Part shown: positions 46,051 to 54,947 of the stretch, piece by piece
Layout of the letters: each line of letters starts with the position of its first letter
Numbering within the stretch: position 1 is the first letter of the stretch
DNA from: FEN-1219 sp964503125
Lineage (GTDB): Bacteria; Pseudomonadota; Gammaproteobacteria; Steroidobacterales; Rariloculaceae
Direction: 5' to 3'
DNA length: 64,000 nt
NCBI GenBank assembly: GCA_964503125.1
Contig: CAZCZE010000011.1
Span: 1 to 64,000 of the forward strand
The notes under the pieces: generated by a model
Told to the model about the DNA's origin: nothing
Seen by the model: the letters and a program-made list of their open reading frames with translations, nothing else
The model's database searches: none
Program-made: the position numbers and the translations under genes

Positions 46051-48381
46051 TCAGTCTTCGCGGTTGTCGCTGTGCCCGGCGAGCTCGCGTTCGCCGGTGG
46101 CCTTGCCACGCAAATCTTCGAGCTCGCGCTTGAGCGGCTCGATGGTCAGCAAGAGACTCTCGCCGCCGCCGGCTACTTCGACGCGCACGTGACCACCGGC
46201 CGCGAGCTTGCCGAACAAGAGCTCCTCGGCGAGTGGCCGTTTGATGTGCTCTTGAATGACGCGCGCCATGGGGCGCGCGCCCATTTTCTTGTCGTAGCCG
46301 CGCGCCGCGACCCAATCGCGCGCCGCGGGCTCGAGCTCGATCGTCACGTCGTTCTTGTCGAGCTGCGCCTCGAGCTCGACGATGAGCTTATCGACGACTC
46401 GCGCGATCGATTGCTCGTCGAGCGATTCGAACGGAATGATCGCATCGAGGCGGTTGCGGAACTCGGGCGAGAACAACCTCTTCAACACCTCCATCCCGTC
46501 CGTCGAGTTGTCCTGCGTCGTGAAGCCGACCGAGGTACGGCTCATCTCCTGCGCGCCGGCATTCGTCGTCATGACGATCGTGATGTTGCGGAAGTCGGTC
46601 TTGCGGCCGTTGTTGTCGGTCAACGTGCCGTGGTCCATGACCTGCAGCAGCAGGTTGAACACCTCGGGATGCGCCTTCTCGATCTCGTCGAACAAGAGCA
46701 CGCAATGCGGATTCTTGGCGATGGCCTCGGTCAAGAGACCGCCTTGATCGAAGCCGACGTAGCCCGGAGGCGCGCCGATGAGCCGCGACACGGTGTGCCT
46801 CTCCATGTACTCCGACATATCGAAGCGCACGAGCTCGACGCCGAGCGTCAATGCGAGCTGGCGCGTGACCTCGGTCTTGCCGACGCCCGTGGGGCCCGAG
46901 AACAAGAACGAGCCGACCGGGCGTCGCTCGTCGCTCAAGCCCGAGCGCGCCATCTTGATGGCCGCAGCAAGGGCCGTGATCGCACGGTCTTGGCCGAAAA
47001 TGACGAGCTTCAAATCGCGCTCGATGTTGCGCAGCACGTCGCGATCCGACGCCGAGACGTTTTTCGGCGGGATGCGCGCGATCTTGGCGACGATCGTTTG
47101 AATGAGCACCACGTCGACGACGCGCGGCCGCGTGCTCTCGGGCTGTAAGCGGCAGTTCGCGCCGGCCTCGTCGATGACGTCGATGGCCTTGTCGGGCAAG
47201 TGGCGGTCGTTGATGTGCTTCGCCGAAAGCTCGGCCGCGGCGCGCAGCGCTTCGTCCAAGTACTCGACGTTGTGGTGCTCCTCGAACCGGCTCTTGAGCC
47301 CGCGCAGGATCTCGACAGTCTCGGCCACCGACGGCTCGGTCACGTCGATCTTCTGGAAGCGCCGGGCGAGCGCATGGTCCTTTTCGAAGATGCCGCGGAA
47401 CTCGGTGTAGGTCGTCGAGCCGATGCAGCGCAGCTCGCCGTTCGCGAGCAACGGCTTGATGAGGTTCGAGGCATCCATGACGCCGCCCGACGCCGCGCCC
47501 GCGCCGATGACCGTGTGGATCTCGTCGATGAACAGGATCGCGCCGGGCTTCTTCTTGAGGCCGGCGACCACGCCCTTCAAACGCTTCTCGAAATCGCCGC
47601 GGTATTTCGTGCCCGCGATCAGCGAGCCCATGTCGAGGGCGTAGATCGTGCAATGGCGGAGGACCTCGGGAACGCTGCCCTCGACGATGAGGCGCGCCAA
47701 GCCTTCGGCGAGCGCGGTCTTGCCGACGCCGGCCTCGCCCACGAACAGCGGGTTGTTCTTGCGGCGCCGGCAGAGAATTTGAATCGTGCGCTCGATCTCG
47801 GGCTGCCGGCCGATCAACGGGTCGATCTTGCCGGCCTCGGCGAGCGCATTGAGGTTGCTCGTGAAGCGCTCGAGCGGATTGGCCTCGGCGGCGCGCTCAC
47901 CCTCGACGGTGCCTTCCTCCGGCTCGGCCTTGCTGCCTTCTTGGACTTTCGGCACTCCGTGCGAAATGAAATTGACGACGTCGAGCCGCGTGACGTCTTG
48001 GAGGCCGAGCAGATAGACCGCCTGCGACTGCTTCTCGCTGAAGATGGCGACGAGCACGTTGACGGGCGTGACCTCTTTACGGCCGCTCGACTGTACGTGG
48101 AACACGGCGCGCTGCAGCACGCGCTGGAAACCCAGCGTGGGCTGAACCTCGGTCGCCTCCTCGTCCTCACCGCGCAACCGCGGGGTCGAACCCTCGATGA
48201 ACTCCTTGAGCTCGCGGCGCAGGCGCGCGAGATCCGCCCCGCAGGATTTCAAGGTCTCGATGACCGTCGGCGTATCGAGCAACGCGAGCAGCAAGTGCTC
48301 CACGGTGATGAACTCGTGGCGCTCCTCGCGGGCTCGCTGGAACGCGTCGTTGAGGCAATATTCGAGCTCGCTCGATAACAT
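46051..48381 (-). CDS. clpA: ATP-dependent Clp protease ATPase subunit ClpA
   Basis: The 776-residue protein has the ClpA N domain (SSELEYCLNDAFQRAREERHEFITVEHLLLALLD). D1 carries Walker A in FVGEAGVGKTALAEGLA (about residue 220) and D2 Walker A in FSGPTGVGKTEVTRQLA (about residue 497) with LLFDEIEKAHPEVFNLLLQVMD. The ClpB middle coiled coil is absent, which marks ClpA. The start at 48381 (ATG) overlaps the clpS stop by one base (TAATG) and has GGAAG upstream. With ClpP it degrades N-degron substrates. Confidence 0.96.
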   Translation of the reverse strand: MLSSELEYCLNDAFQRAREERHEFITVEHLLLALLDTPTVIETLKSCGADLARLRRELKEFIEGSTPRLRGEDEEATEVQPTLGFQRVLQRAVFHVQSSGRKEVTPVNVLVAIFSEKQSQAVYLLGLQDVTRLDVVNFISHGVPKVQEGSKAEPEEGTVEGERAAEANPLERFTSNLNALAEAGKIDPLIGRQPEIERTIQILCRRRKNNPLFVGEAGVGKTALAEGLARLIVEGSVPEVLRHCTIYALDMGSLIAGTKYRGDFEKRLKGVVAGLKKKPGAILFIDEIHTVIGAGAASGGVMDASNLIKPLLANGELRCIGSTTYTEFRGIFEKDHALARRFQKIDVTEPSVAETVEILRGLKSRFEEHHNVEYLDEALRAAAELSAKHINDRHLPDKAIDVIDEAGANCRLQPESTRPRVVDVVLIQTIVAKIARIPPKNVSASDRDVLRNIERDLKLVIFGQDRAITALAAAIKMARSGLSDERRPVGSFLFSGPTGVGKTEVTRQLALTLGVELVRFDMSEYMERHTVSRLIGAPPGYVGFDQGGLLTEAIAKNPHCVLLFDEIEKAHPEVFNLLLQVMDHGTLTDNNGRKTDFRNITIVMTTNAGAQEMSRTSVGFTTQDNSTDGMEVLKRLFSPEFRNRLDAIIPFESLDEQSIARVVDKLIVELEAQLDKNDVTIELEPAARDWVAARGYDKKMGARPMARVIQEHIKRPLAEELLFGKLAAGGHVRVEVAGGGESLLLTIEPLKRELEDLRGKATGERELAGHSDNRED

Positions 48382-48710
48382 TAGGTTTCTTCCATGGTGC
48401 AAAGCAACGGATGCTGGTGCTGTTGTGCCAAACCCGTGACTTGCGCGACCTTGGTCTCCGCAATCTCGTAAGTGTATACCCCGCAGACGCCCTTACCCTT
48501 CGTGTGCACCTCGAGCATGACCCGCGTCGCCGTGGTCCGGTCCAACGAAAAGATCTTCTGTAACACTTCGACTACGAACTCCATCGGCGTGTAGTCATCG
48601 TTGAGCAAAATCACGCGATAGAGCGGCGGCCGCTTGAGGCGCGGCTTCGCCTCGGCCGTCGCCAGCCCGTGATCGTCGCCGCGATCGACTTTTTCCGAAT
48701 CGTGTGACAT
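48381..48710 (-). CDS. clpS: ClpS adaptor protein
   Basis: The 109-residue protein has a disordered, charged N-terminal tail (to about residue 28). The ClpS core is YRVILLNDDYTPMEFVVEVLQKIFSLDRTTATRVMLEVHTKGKGVCGVYTYEIAETKVAQV, with the NDD/Met N-degron pocket. It delivers substrates made by Aat to ClpAP. The gene is coupled to clpA. Confidence 0.96.
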   Translation of the reverse strand: MSHDSEKVDRGDDHGLATAEAKPRLKRPPLYRVILLNDDYTPMEFVVEVLQKIFSLDRTTATRVMLEVHTKGKGVCGVYTYEIAETKVAQVTGLAQQHQHPLLCTMEET

Positions 48711-48859
48711 GCGTCGGGAATTCTATCGGTCAGCAGCGGTCAATTGAACCCGAACCAACTCGTCGTCGGATAGCTGACTCCAGGACCCCCGATAGGATGT
48801 TGTCGGCGTCGACAGTTTTAGCAAATTCAGTGACTTGTTACGCATCGAGCACCTGCCCT

Positions 48860-49819
48860 ATGATGGCTGACCAAGCCTTACGCCCGCCCGGAGTCCAAGC
48901 ACTCGCAATGGACGTCGCTAAGCGACTCGCCGACTTAAGAGACCAACCGCCGGAGCAGTGGCTCGCACCGATCAATCGGTACCTTCAGCCTGCCGTCGTG
49001 GCGGTGCTCGTCATCGCCATCGCCTATCAGCTCGCGACTCTCACGTGGACTCTCGTGCCGGGCTCGGCTCCGGCCGCGGCACCCGCGGCGCCGCGGTCGA
49101 GCGGCGCGAGCTCTGCATCTCCGGCCAATTTCGACTCGCTCTTGGGCTCCCACTTGTTCGGCGAGGCCGCCGACGGGCCGGCGCCCGTCCCCGCGGCCGT
49201 CCTCGACGCTCCCGAGACGACCTTGAGCCTCACGCTCAAGGGCATTCTCTCACGCGAGGAGGACCCGAACGGCAGCGCCATCATTTCGACGAACCGCGAC
49301 CAGGATCGAACGTACCGCGTCGGGCAAACCATCGAAGGCGCCGACGGCGCCACGTTGCATTCCGTCTACGCCGATCGCGTGCTGCTCAATCGCGGCGGGC
49401 GGCTCGAGACTTTGCGCTTGCCCAAGGAGCTCACGACCTCTGCCTCGGCCCCGATGGCGGCTCCGCTGCCGCAAGCGGCGCTGCCGAGCGGCTCCTTGCG
49501 GGAGACGATCAGCGCGAACGCGGCACGCCTCACGGATATCGTGCAGATCGCGCCGCACGTGCAGGAAGGACAAGTCGTGGGCTTCCGCGTGCGACCGGGA
49601 CGCGACCGCGCGAGCTTCGAGCGGCTCGGGCTTTTGACCAACGACGTCGTGACCGACATCAACGGCGTTGTGCTCGACGATGCGAGCCAAGGATTGCAGG
49701 TCTTTCAATCGCTCGGCGAAGCGACGCAAGCCAACGTCACGGTGCTGCGCGATGGCGTCCCGCAGGTGATCGTCATCGACACGACCCAGTTGCAGAACCT
49801 TCAGGAGAATCGCGAGTGA
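48860..49819 (+). CDS. gspC: Type II secretion system protein C
   Basis: The 319-residue protein has one N-terminal membrane helix (about residues 46-66, VVAVLVIAIAYQLATLTW). It is followed by an Ala/Pro/Ser linker, a GspC homology region (LGSHLFGEA...TLSLTLKGILSREEDPNGSAIISTNRDQDRTYRVGQTIEGADGATLHSVYADRVLLNRGGRLETL) and a C-terminal PDZ domain (LLTNDVVTDINGVVLDDASQGLQVFQSLGEATQANVTVLRDG). It links the inner-membrane platform to the secretin. The double ATG at 48860 was taken; the next Met is at 48908. Confidence 0.88.
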   Translation: MMADQALRPPGVQALAMDVAKRLADLRDQPPEQWLAPINRYLQPAVVAVLVIAIAYQLATLTWTLVPGSAPAAAPAAPRSSGASSASPANFDSLLGSHLFGEAADGPAPVPAAVLDAPETTLSLTLKGILSREEDPNGSAIISTNRDQDRTYRVGQTIEGADGATLHSVYADRVLLNRGGRLETLRLPKELTTSASAPMAAPLPQAALPSGSLRETISANAARLTDIVQIAPHVQEGQVVGFRVRPGRDRASFERLGLLTNDVVTDINGVVLDDASQGLQVFQSLGEATQANVTVLRDGVPQVIVIDTTQLQNLQENRE

Positions 49820-51813
49820 ACGATCAGAGGGCCTGGCTCGAGGGCCGCGTCGCCAAGCGCGCGGTCGCATCGCCGCTGCGCCGCGCGGCATTATGCGCCG
49901 CGATGCTGGCCTGCTTCGCCGGGGCGCGCGTCGCAGCACAGCCACAGGGCCCGCAGCTCACGCCGAACTATCGCGACGCGGACATCCGCATGGTCGCCGA
50001 TCAAGTCCAACAGGTCATCGGCCGCCCCATCATCATCGACCCGCGCGTGCGCGCCCAAGTGACCGTGCTGTCGAACGCGCCGATGTCGCCCGATGCCTTC
50101 TATCGCCTGTTTCTATCGATGCTCGAGGTGCACGGCTATCAGGCGCTCGACTCGGGCGGCGCCATTCAGATCGTGCCCGATGCCAACGCGCGCTTCGGCG
50201 CGGGTGACAACTACGTCACGCAGGCGCTCGTGCTCGATAACATCGGCGCGGCCAACCTCGTCGCGATCTTGCGGCCGCTGTTGCCGCAGTCGGCGCACCT
50301 CGCCGCCCATCAGCCGTCGAATGCCTTGATCATCGCCGACACGCCGGCCAACGTGCGCCGCATGGTCGAGCTCGTGCGCCGCGTCGATACGGCCGGCACG
50401 CAAGAAGTCGAGGTCATCGCGCTCGAGAACGCGTCGGCCGACGAGGTCGTGCGCATGTTGAGCGCGCTCAACCAGGCGGCGCAGGCCGCGGGCGGAGCGC
50501 CGCCGATCCAAGTGATCGCCGACCTGCGCACCAACAGCGTGCTGCTGTCGGGCGCGGGCCTGGTGCGTGTGCAAACGCGCGCGCTCATCGCGCACCTCGA
50601 CACGCCGTCGGCGCAAGGCGGCGACACGCTCGTGCGCTACCTGAACTACGCCGACGCCGAAGACCTCGCGACGAAGCTCCAAGCGCAGTTCAGCGGCGGC
50701 AGCGCGGCTCCGGCGCCCGCCGACGGCGCGGCGGTGAATGCCGGCCCCATCTCGATCTGGGCCGACGCCGGCACCAACGCGCTCGTCATCAACGCGCCCG
50801 AGCGCCTCCGCCAGGACATGCTCGCCATCGTCAACCAGATCGACATCCCGCGTTATCAAGTCCAGGTCGACGCGATCATCGTCGAGCTCAGCGAGGAAAG
50901 GACGGCGCAGCTCGGCGTCACGTGGCTCTCGGCCGACAGTGAAGGCGACAACGTGCTCGGCGTCACGAACTTCGGTAACGTCGGCGGCGGCGGGATCATC
51001 GGCTTGGCGGGCTCTGCCGCGGGCGACACGCCGAACCTCTCCGCCATCGCCGAAGGCATCACCGTTGGCGTCGGCAAGATCTCGGACGCGGGCACGAGCT
51101 GGGCGGCGCTGCTCAACGCGCTGCGCGGCGACGGCGAGACCAATATCATCTCGACGCCGCAGATCGTCACGCTCGACAACGAGGAGGCCGAGATCAGCGT
51201 CGGCCAGGAAGTACCGTTTCTCTCGGGTCAATTCACGAACACGGGCGGGAACCAGGGCTCCGTGAATCCGTTCCAAACCATCCAGCGACAACAGGTCGGC
51301 ACGAGACTCAAGATCACCCCGCAGATCAACGAAGGCAGCGGCTTGAAGCTCGACATCGAGCAGGAAACCTCGAGCTTGAGCGCGACCGTCGAGGGTGCGG
51401 CCGACCTCGTGACGAACACGCGCAAAATCACGACTTCAGTGTTCGTCGGCGACGGCGACGTGCTCGTGCTCGGCGGCCTCATCGACGATCAATTGCGCGA
51501 ATCGGAACGGCGCGTACCGGGCTTAAGCCGCATCCCGGGATTGGGGTGGCTGTTCCGCTCCCGCAAGACGGATCGGCGCAAGACCAACCTCATGGTCTTC
51601 ATCCGCCCAACGATTCTGCGTAATGCCGCGGACGCGCGCTTCCAGAGCAACGCCAAGTACCGCTACATCCAGGACGTCCAGCGCGAGATGGCCGAGGGCG
51701 GCGTGCGGCTCATGCGCGGCGAGCAGCCGCCCGAGTTGCCGCCGCTGCCCGAGTCCCAAGCGGAGCCTGCGCCCAACGACGCGCCCGCGGCCGATGGCAA
51801 CCGACCCCGCTAG
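49816..51813 (+). CDS. gspD: Type II secretion system secretin GspD
   Basis: The 665-residue protein starts at GTG, overlapping the gspC stop, and has a late signal peptide (LCAAMLACFAGARVAAQ). N0 is LTPNYRDADIRMVADQVQQVIGRPIIIDPRV and N1-N3 repeat as VLDNIGAANLVAILRPLLP, VIALENASADEVVRMLSALN and VRYLNYADAEDLATKLQAQF. The secretin core has VDAIIVELSEERTAQLGVTW, NIISTPQIVTLDNEEAEISVGQEVPF and the LRESERRVPGLSRIPGLGWLFRSRKTDRRKTNLMVFIRPTI signature. It forms the outer-membrane channel. Confidence 0.95.
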   Translation: MNDQRAWLEGRVAKRAVASPLRRAALCAAMLACFAGARVAAQPQGPQLTPNYRDADIRMVADQVQQVIGRPIIIDPRVRAQVTVLSNAPMSPDAFYRLFLSMLEVHGYQALDSGGAIQIVPDANARFGAGDNYVTQALVLDNIGAANLVAILRPLLPQSAHLAAHQPSNALIIADTPANVRRMVELVRRVDTAGTQEVEVIALENASADEVVRMLSALNQAAQAAGGAPPIQVIADLRTNSVLLSGAGLVRVQTRALIAHLDTPSAQGGDTLVRYLNYADAEDLATKLQAQFSGGSAAPAPADGAAVNAGPISIWADAGTNALVINAPERLRQDMLAIVNQIDIPRYQVQVDAIIVELSEERTAQLGVTWLSADSEGDNVLGVTNFGNVGGGGIIGLAGSAAGDTPNLSAIAEGITVGVGKISDAGTSWAALLNALRGDGETNIISTPQIVTLDNEEAEISVGQEVPFLSGQFTNTGGNQGSVNPFQTIQRQQVGTRLKITPQINEGSGLKLDIEQETSSLSATVEGAADLVTNTRKITTSVFVGDGDVLVLGGLIDDQLRESERRVPGLSRIPGLGWLFRSRKTDRRKTNLMVFIRPTILRNAADARFQSNAKYRYIQDVQREMAEGGVRLMRGEQPPELPPLPESQAEPAPNDAPAADGNRPR

Positions 51814-53302
51814 CCGCGAGGCCAGCGCACCGCCGCCAGCCGCGGAGCCAGGCCACCGCACGCTGCCGTTCGCGTTCGCGAAGCGCCACGGCGTGCTCAT
51901 CGAGGACCTGCGCGACGGCACGGCGCACGCCATCTATCGGACGGGGGTGACCGCGCAGAGCATTGCCGAGGTGAGGCGGTTCGCCGGTGTGTCCGTGCGC
52001 TTCGCCGCGGTCGACGCCGAGACGTTCGACGCGAGACTCCAGACCGCTTATGAGAGCGGCGCGGCGATGACCATGGTCGAGGGGCTCGACGACGACACGG
52101 ACCTCCTCCTCGTCGCGCAACAGCTGCCTGAGCCCTCCGATCTCATCGACAGCGACGACGAGGCGCCGATCATCCGGCTCATCAACGCGCTGCTGACGCA
52201 AGCCGTCAAGGACAACGCGTCCGACATCCACATCGAGCCCTACGAGAACCGCATGACCGTGCGGTTCCGCATCGACGGCGTGATGCGCGAGGTGCTGCAG
52301 TCCAAACGCGCCGTCGCGCCGCTCGTCGTCTCGCGCGTCAAGGTCATGTCGAAGCTCGACATCGCCGAGAAGCGCCTGCCGCAGGACGGGCGCATCTCGC
52401 TGCGCATCGCGGGCCGCGCAGTCGACGTGCGCGTCTCGACGATCCCGTCGGGCCACGGCGAGCGCGTCGTGCTGCGCTTGCTCGACAAGCAGGCCGGCCG
52501 GCTCACGCTTCTCAACCTCGGTATGTCGGAAGCCGACCAGACGGTCATGGATGAGCTCGTGCATCGGCCCCACGGCATCTTGCTCGTCACCGGCCCGACG
52601 GGCTCCGGCAAGACGACGACGCTGTACGCGGCGCTCGAGCGCATCAACGATCTCACACGGAACATCCTCACGGTCGAAGACCCGATCGAGTACCACATCG
52701 ACGGCATCGGCCAAACGCAAGTCAACACCAAGGTCGAGATGACGTTCGCACGCGGCCTGCGCGCGATCCTGCGCCAGGATCCCGACGTCGTGATGGTCGG
52801 CGAGATCCGCGACCTCGAGACGGCCGAGATCGCCGTGCAGGCGAGCTTGACGGGCCATCTCGTCATGTCGACGCTGCATACGAACACGGCCGTCGGCGCC
52901 GTCACGCGCCTGCGCGACATGGGCGTCGAGCCGTTCCTGCTCTCCTCGAGCTTGATCGGCGTGCTCGCGCAGCGCCTCGTCCGCGTGCTCGACCCGGCGA
53001 CGCGCGTGCCCTACCGTGCGAGCGAGTACGAATGCCGGCTGCTCGGCGTCGATCCCGCGAATTCGCCCACGCTCTACCGTTCGCCGGCGGCCGAGGAAGG
53101 CTACCAAGGCCGCACGGGCATCTACGAGCTCGTCAAAGTCGACAACACCATGCGCACGATGATTCACGACGGTGCGGGCGAGCACGAGCTCGAGCGCTAC
53201 GCGCGCACGCTGACGCCGAGCATTCGCGAAGACGGCGTCAAGAAGATCCTGGCGGGCGTCACCACTCTCGAAGAGGTGCTCAGGGTCACGCGGAGCGACT
53301 GA
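51794..53302 (+). CDS. gspE: Type II secretion ATPase GspE
   Basis: The 502-residue ATPase has NALLTQAVKDNASDIHIEPYENRMTVRFRIDG, Walker A GPTGSGKTTTLY (about residue 267), the Asp box ILTVEDPIEYHIDGIGQTQVN, Walker B LRQDPDVVMVGEIRDLETAEIAVQA and the His box TGHLVMSTLHTNTA. In the usual tetracysteine zinc loop only one Cys remains (EYECRLLGVDP...LYRSPAAEEGYQGRTGIYEL), so the zinc site is lost. It overlaps gspD by 20 bases and gspF by one. It powers pseudopilus assembly. Confidence 0.93.
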   Translation: MATDPASREASAPPPAAEPGHRTLPFAFAKRHGVLIEDLRDGTAHAIYRTGVTAQSIAEVRRFAGVSVRFAAVDAETFDARLQTAYESGAAMTMVEGLDDDTDLLLVAQQLPEPSDLIDSDDEAPIIRLINALLTQAVKDNASDIHIEPYENRMTVRFRIDGVMREVLQSKRAVAPLVVSRVKVMSKLDIAEKRLPQDGRISLRIAGRAVDVRVSTIPSGHGERVVLRLLDKQAGRLTLLNLGMSEADQTVMDELVHRPHGILLVTGPTGSGKTTTLYAALERINDLTRNILTVEDPIEYHIDGIGQTQVNTKVEMTFARGLRAILRQDPDVVMVGEIRDLETAEIAVQASLTGHLVMSTLHTNTAVGAVTRLRDMGVEPFLLSSSLIGVLAQRLVRVLDPATRVPYRASEYECRLLGVDPANSPTLYRSPAAEEGYQGRTGIYELVKVDNTMRTMIHDGAGEHELERYARTLTPSIREDGVKKILAGVTTLEEVLRVTRSD

Positions 53303-54516
53303 TGGGGGCCTATCAGTACGTAGCGGTCGACGGCGGCGGCAAGGAGCATCGCGGAGTCCTCGAGGGCGACACGCCGCGTCACGTCCGCCAGCTGCTGCGC
53401 GAACGGCAGCTCTTACCCGTCGAGGTAGCCGAGGTCGAGGCACGCGAGCGCAAGGCGCAGCGCCAGTTCTCGCTGTTCAGGGGCATCTCGGGCCTCGACT
53501 TGGCGCTCCTGACCCGTCAGCTCGCCACGCTCGTGAAGGCGGGGTTACCGCTCGAAGAGGCGTTGCTCGCGGTCAGCGAGCACACGGAGAAGCCGCGGCT
53601 CAAGAGCATCGTTCTCGGCGTGCGCGCCAAGGTGCTCGAAGGCCACTCGCTCGCGAGCGGGCTCGACGAGTTCCCCTACGCGTTCCCTACCGTCTATCGC
53701 GCCACGGTCATGGCCGGCGAGCAGGCGGGCCAGCTCGACTCCGTGCTCGAGCGGCTAGCGGACTACACGGAGTCGCGCCACAGCTTGCGCCAAAAGGTGG
53801 CGCAGGCGATGGTCTACCCCATCCTGCTGACCGTCATTGCGTTCGGCATCATCACCGTGATGCTCGTCGTCGTCGTCCCGAAGATCGTCACCGTGTTCGA
53901 AACCACGGGCCAAGAACTCCCCGTGATGACGCGCGTGCTCATTGCGATCTCGAGCTTCCTCCAGAACTGGTGGTTTTTGCTCATTGCGGCCACCGGCATC
54001 GGCATCTTCGCGATCGTCAAGTTGCTCGAGCAGGAGCACGTCCGCCGGCGCGTGCACGGCTGGCAGCTGCGCACGCCCCTCATCGGCCGGGTCACGCGCG
54101 GCCTCAACACGGCGCGCTTCACGCGGACGTTGAGCATCCTCACGGCCAGCGGCGTCCCCGCCCTCGAAGCGCTACGCATCAGCGCCTCGGTCGTCGCCAA
54201 CCTGCCGATGCGCGCCGCCGTCGAGGAAGCCGCCATCCGCGTGCGCGAGGGTGGCGCCATCGGCCGCTCGTTGGCCCAGTCGAAGCTCTTCCCCCCCATC
54301 ACGATCCACCTGATCTCGAGCGGCGAGGCGAGCGGCGAGCTCGATGCCATGCTCGGACGCGCCGCCAACCATCAAGAAAGCGAGATGGACGGCCTGCTCG
54401 CGATGATGTTGAGCGTGCTAGAGCCGCTCCTGATCGTCGTCATGGGGCTCGTCGTGCTCGCGATCGTCATGGCGATCCTGCTGCCGATCTTCCAGATCAA
54501 CCAGCTCGTCAGCTGA
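53302..54516 (+). CDS. gspF: Type II secretion platform protein GspF
   Basis: The 404-residue protein has two GspF domains: LTRQLATLVKAGLPLEEALLAVSEHTEKPRLKSIV...GEQAGQLDSVLERLADYTE, and RFTRTLSILTASGVPALEALRISASVV...SSGEASGELDAMLGRAANHQE. There are three membrane helices (about 170-190, 220-240, 375-395). It is the last gsp gene here: a 138-bp gap and an unrelated gene follow, so gspG onward must be elsewhere. Confidence 0.95.
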   Translation: MGAYQYVAVDGGGKEHRGVLEGDTPRHVRQLLRERQLLPVEVAEVEARERKAQRQFSLFRGISGLDLALLTRQLATLVKAGLPLEEALLAVSEHTEKPRLKSIVLGVRAKVLEGHSLASGLDEFPYAFPTVYRATVMAGEQAGQLDSVLERLADYTESRHSLRQKVAQAMVYPILLTVIAFGIITVMLVVVVPKIVTVFETTGQELPVMTRVLIAISSFLQNWWFLLIAATGIGIFAIVKLLEQEHVRRRVHGWQLRTPLIGRVTRGLNTARFTRTLSILTASGVPALEALRISASVVANLPMRAAVEEAAIRVREGGAIGRSLAQSKLFPPITIHLISSGEASGELDAMLGRAANHQESEMDGLLAMMLSVLEPLLIVVMGLVVLAIVMAILLPIFQINQLVS

Positions 54517-54654
54517 GAGGCGCGCCGCACTTTCGTGGCGCACTGTGCTCCCGTTCACAAATGCCTGCTCCGGGGTATTGCCAACCTTATGGGCGGGGTT
54601 TATAAAAGCGCCGACTGCGCCTAAGGATTCACCGACTCGGATACGGAGGGAGGA

Positions 54655-54933
54655 ATGAAGGCGAAGGAGTCGGAAAACAAAAAAGAAGAAGAGGAAATCG
54701 AGGACGAGGACGAAGAGGAGGCCGAAGCGGAGGCCCCCGAAGCTACCGCGGAGACCGATAACGTCGGCGACCCTTCGGTAGAGATCAACGTCGAAGAGCT
54801 CCTCCACGACCTCGAGGTCGACGGCGTCACTCACGCCGGTCGCGAGCAGGCCGCGAAGCGGCGGCTCGAGGAGCTCATTGAGAAAAAGCGCGCCCAGCGC
54901 GAGCTCGAAGATTTCGACGATTACGAGGTCTGA
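54655..54933 (+). CDS. Small acidic protein of unknown function
   Basis: The 92-residue protein is extremely acidic over its first 50 residues (runs of Glu/Asp such as EEEEIEDEDEEEAEAEAPEA). It ends with a helical, charged module AAKRRLEELIEKKRAQRELEDFDDYEV that resembles short conserved gammaproteobacterial proteins ('RRrlEe..e.krlr.eleDfddfe'). GGAGGGAGG precedes the ATG. It converges on dnaE2, 14 bases away. Function unknown. Confidence 0.65.
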   Translation: MKAKESENKKEEEEIEDEDEEEAEAEAPEATAETDNVGDPSVEINVEELLHDLEVDGVTHAGREQAAKRRLEELIEKKRAQRELEDFDDYEV

Positions 54934-54947
54934 CCGGCGCCTTCGGC

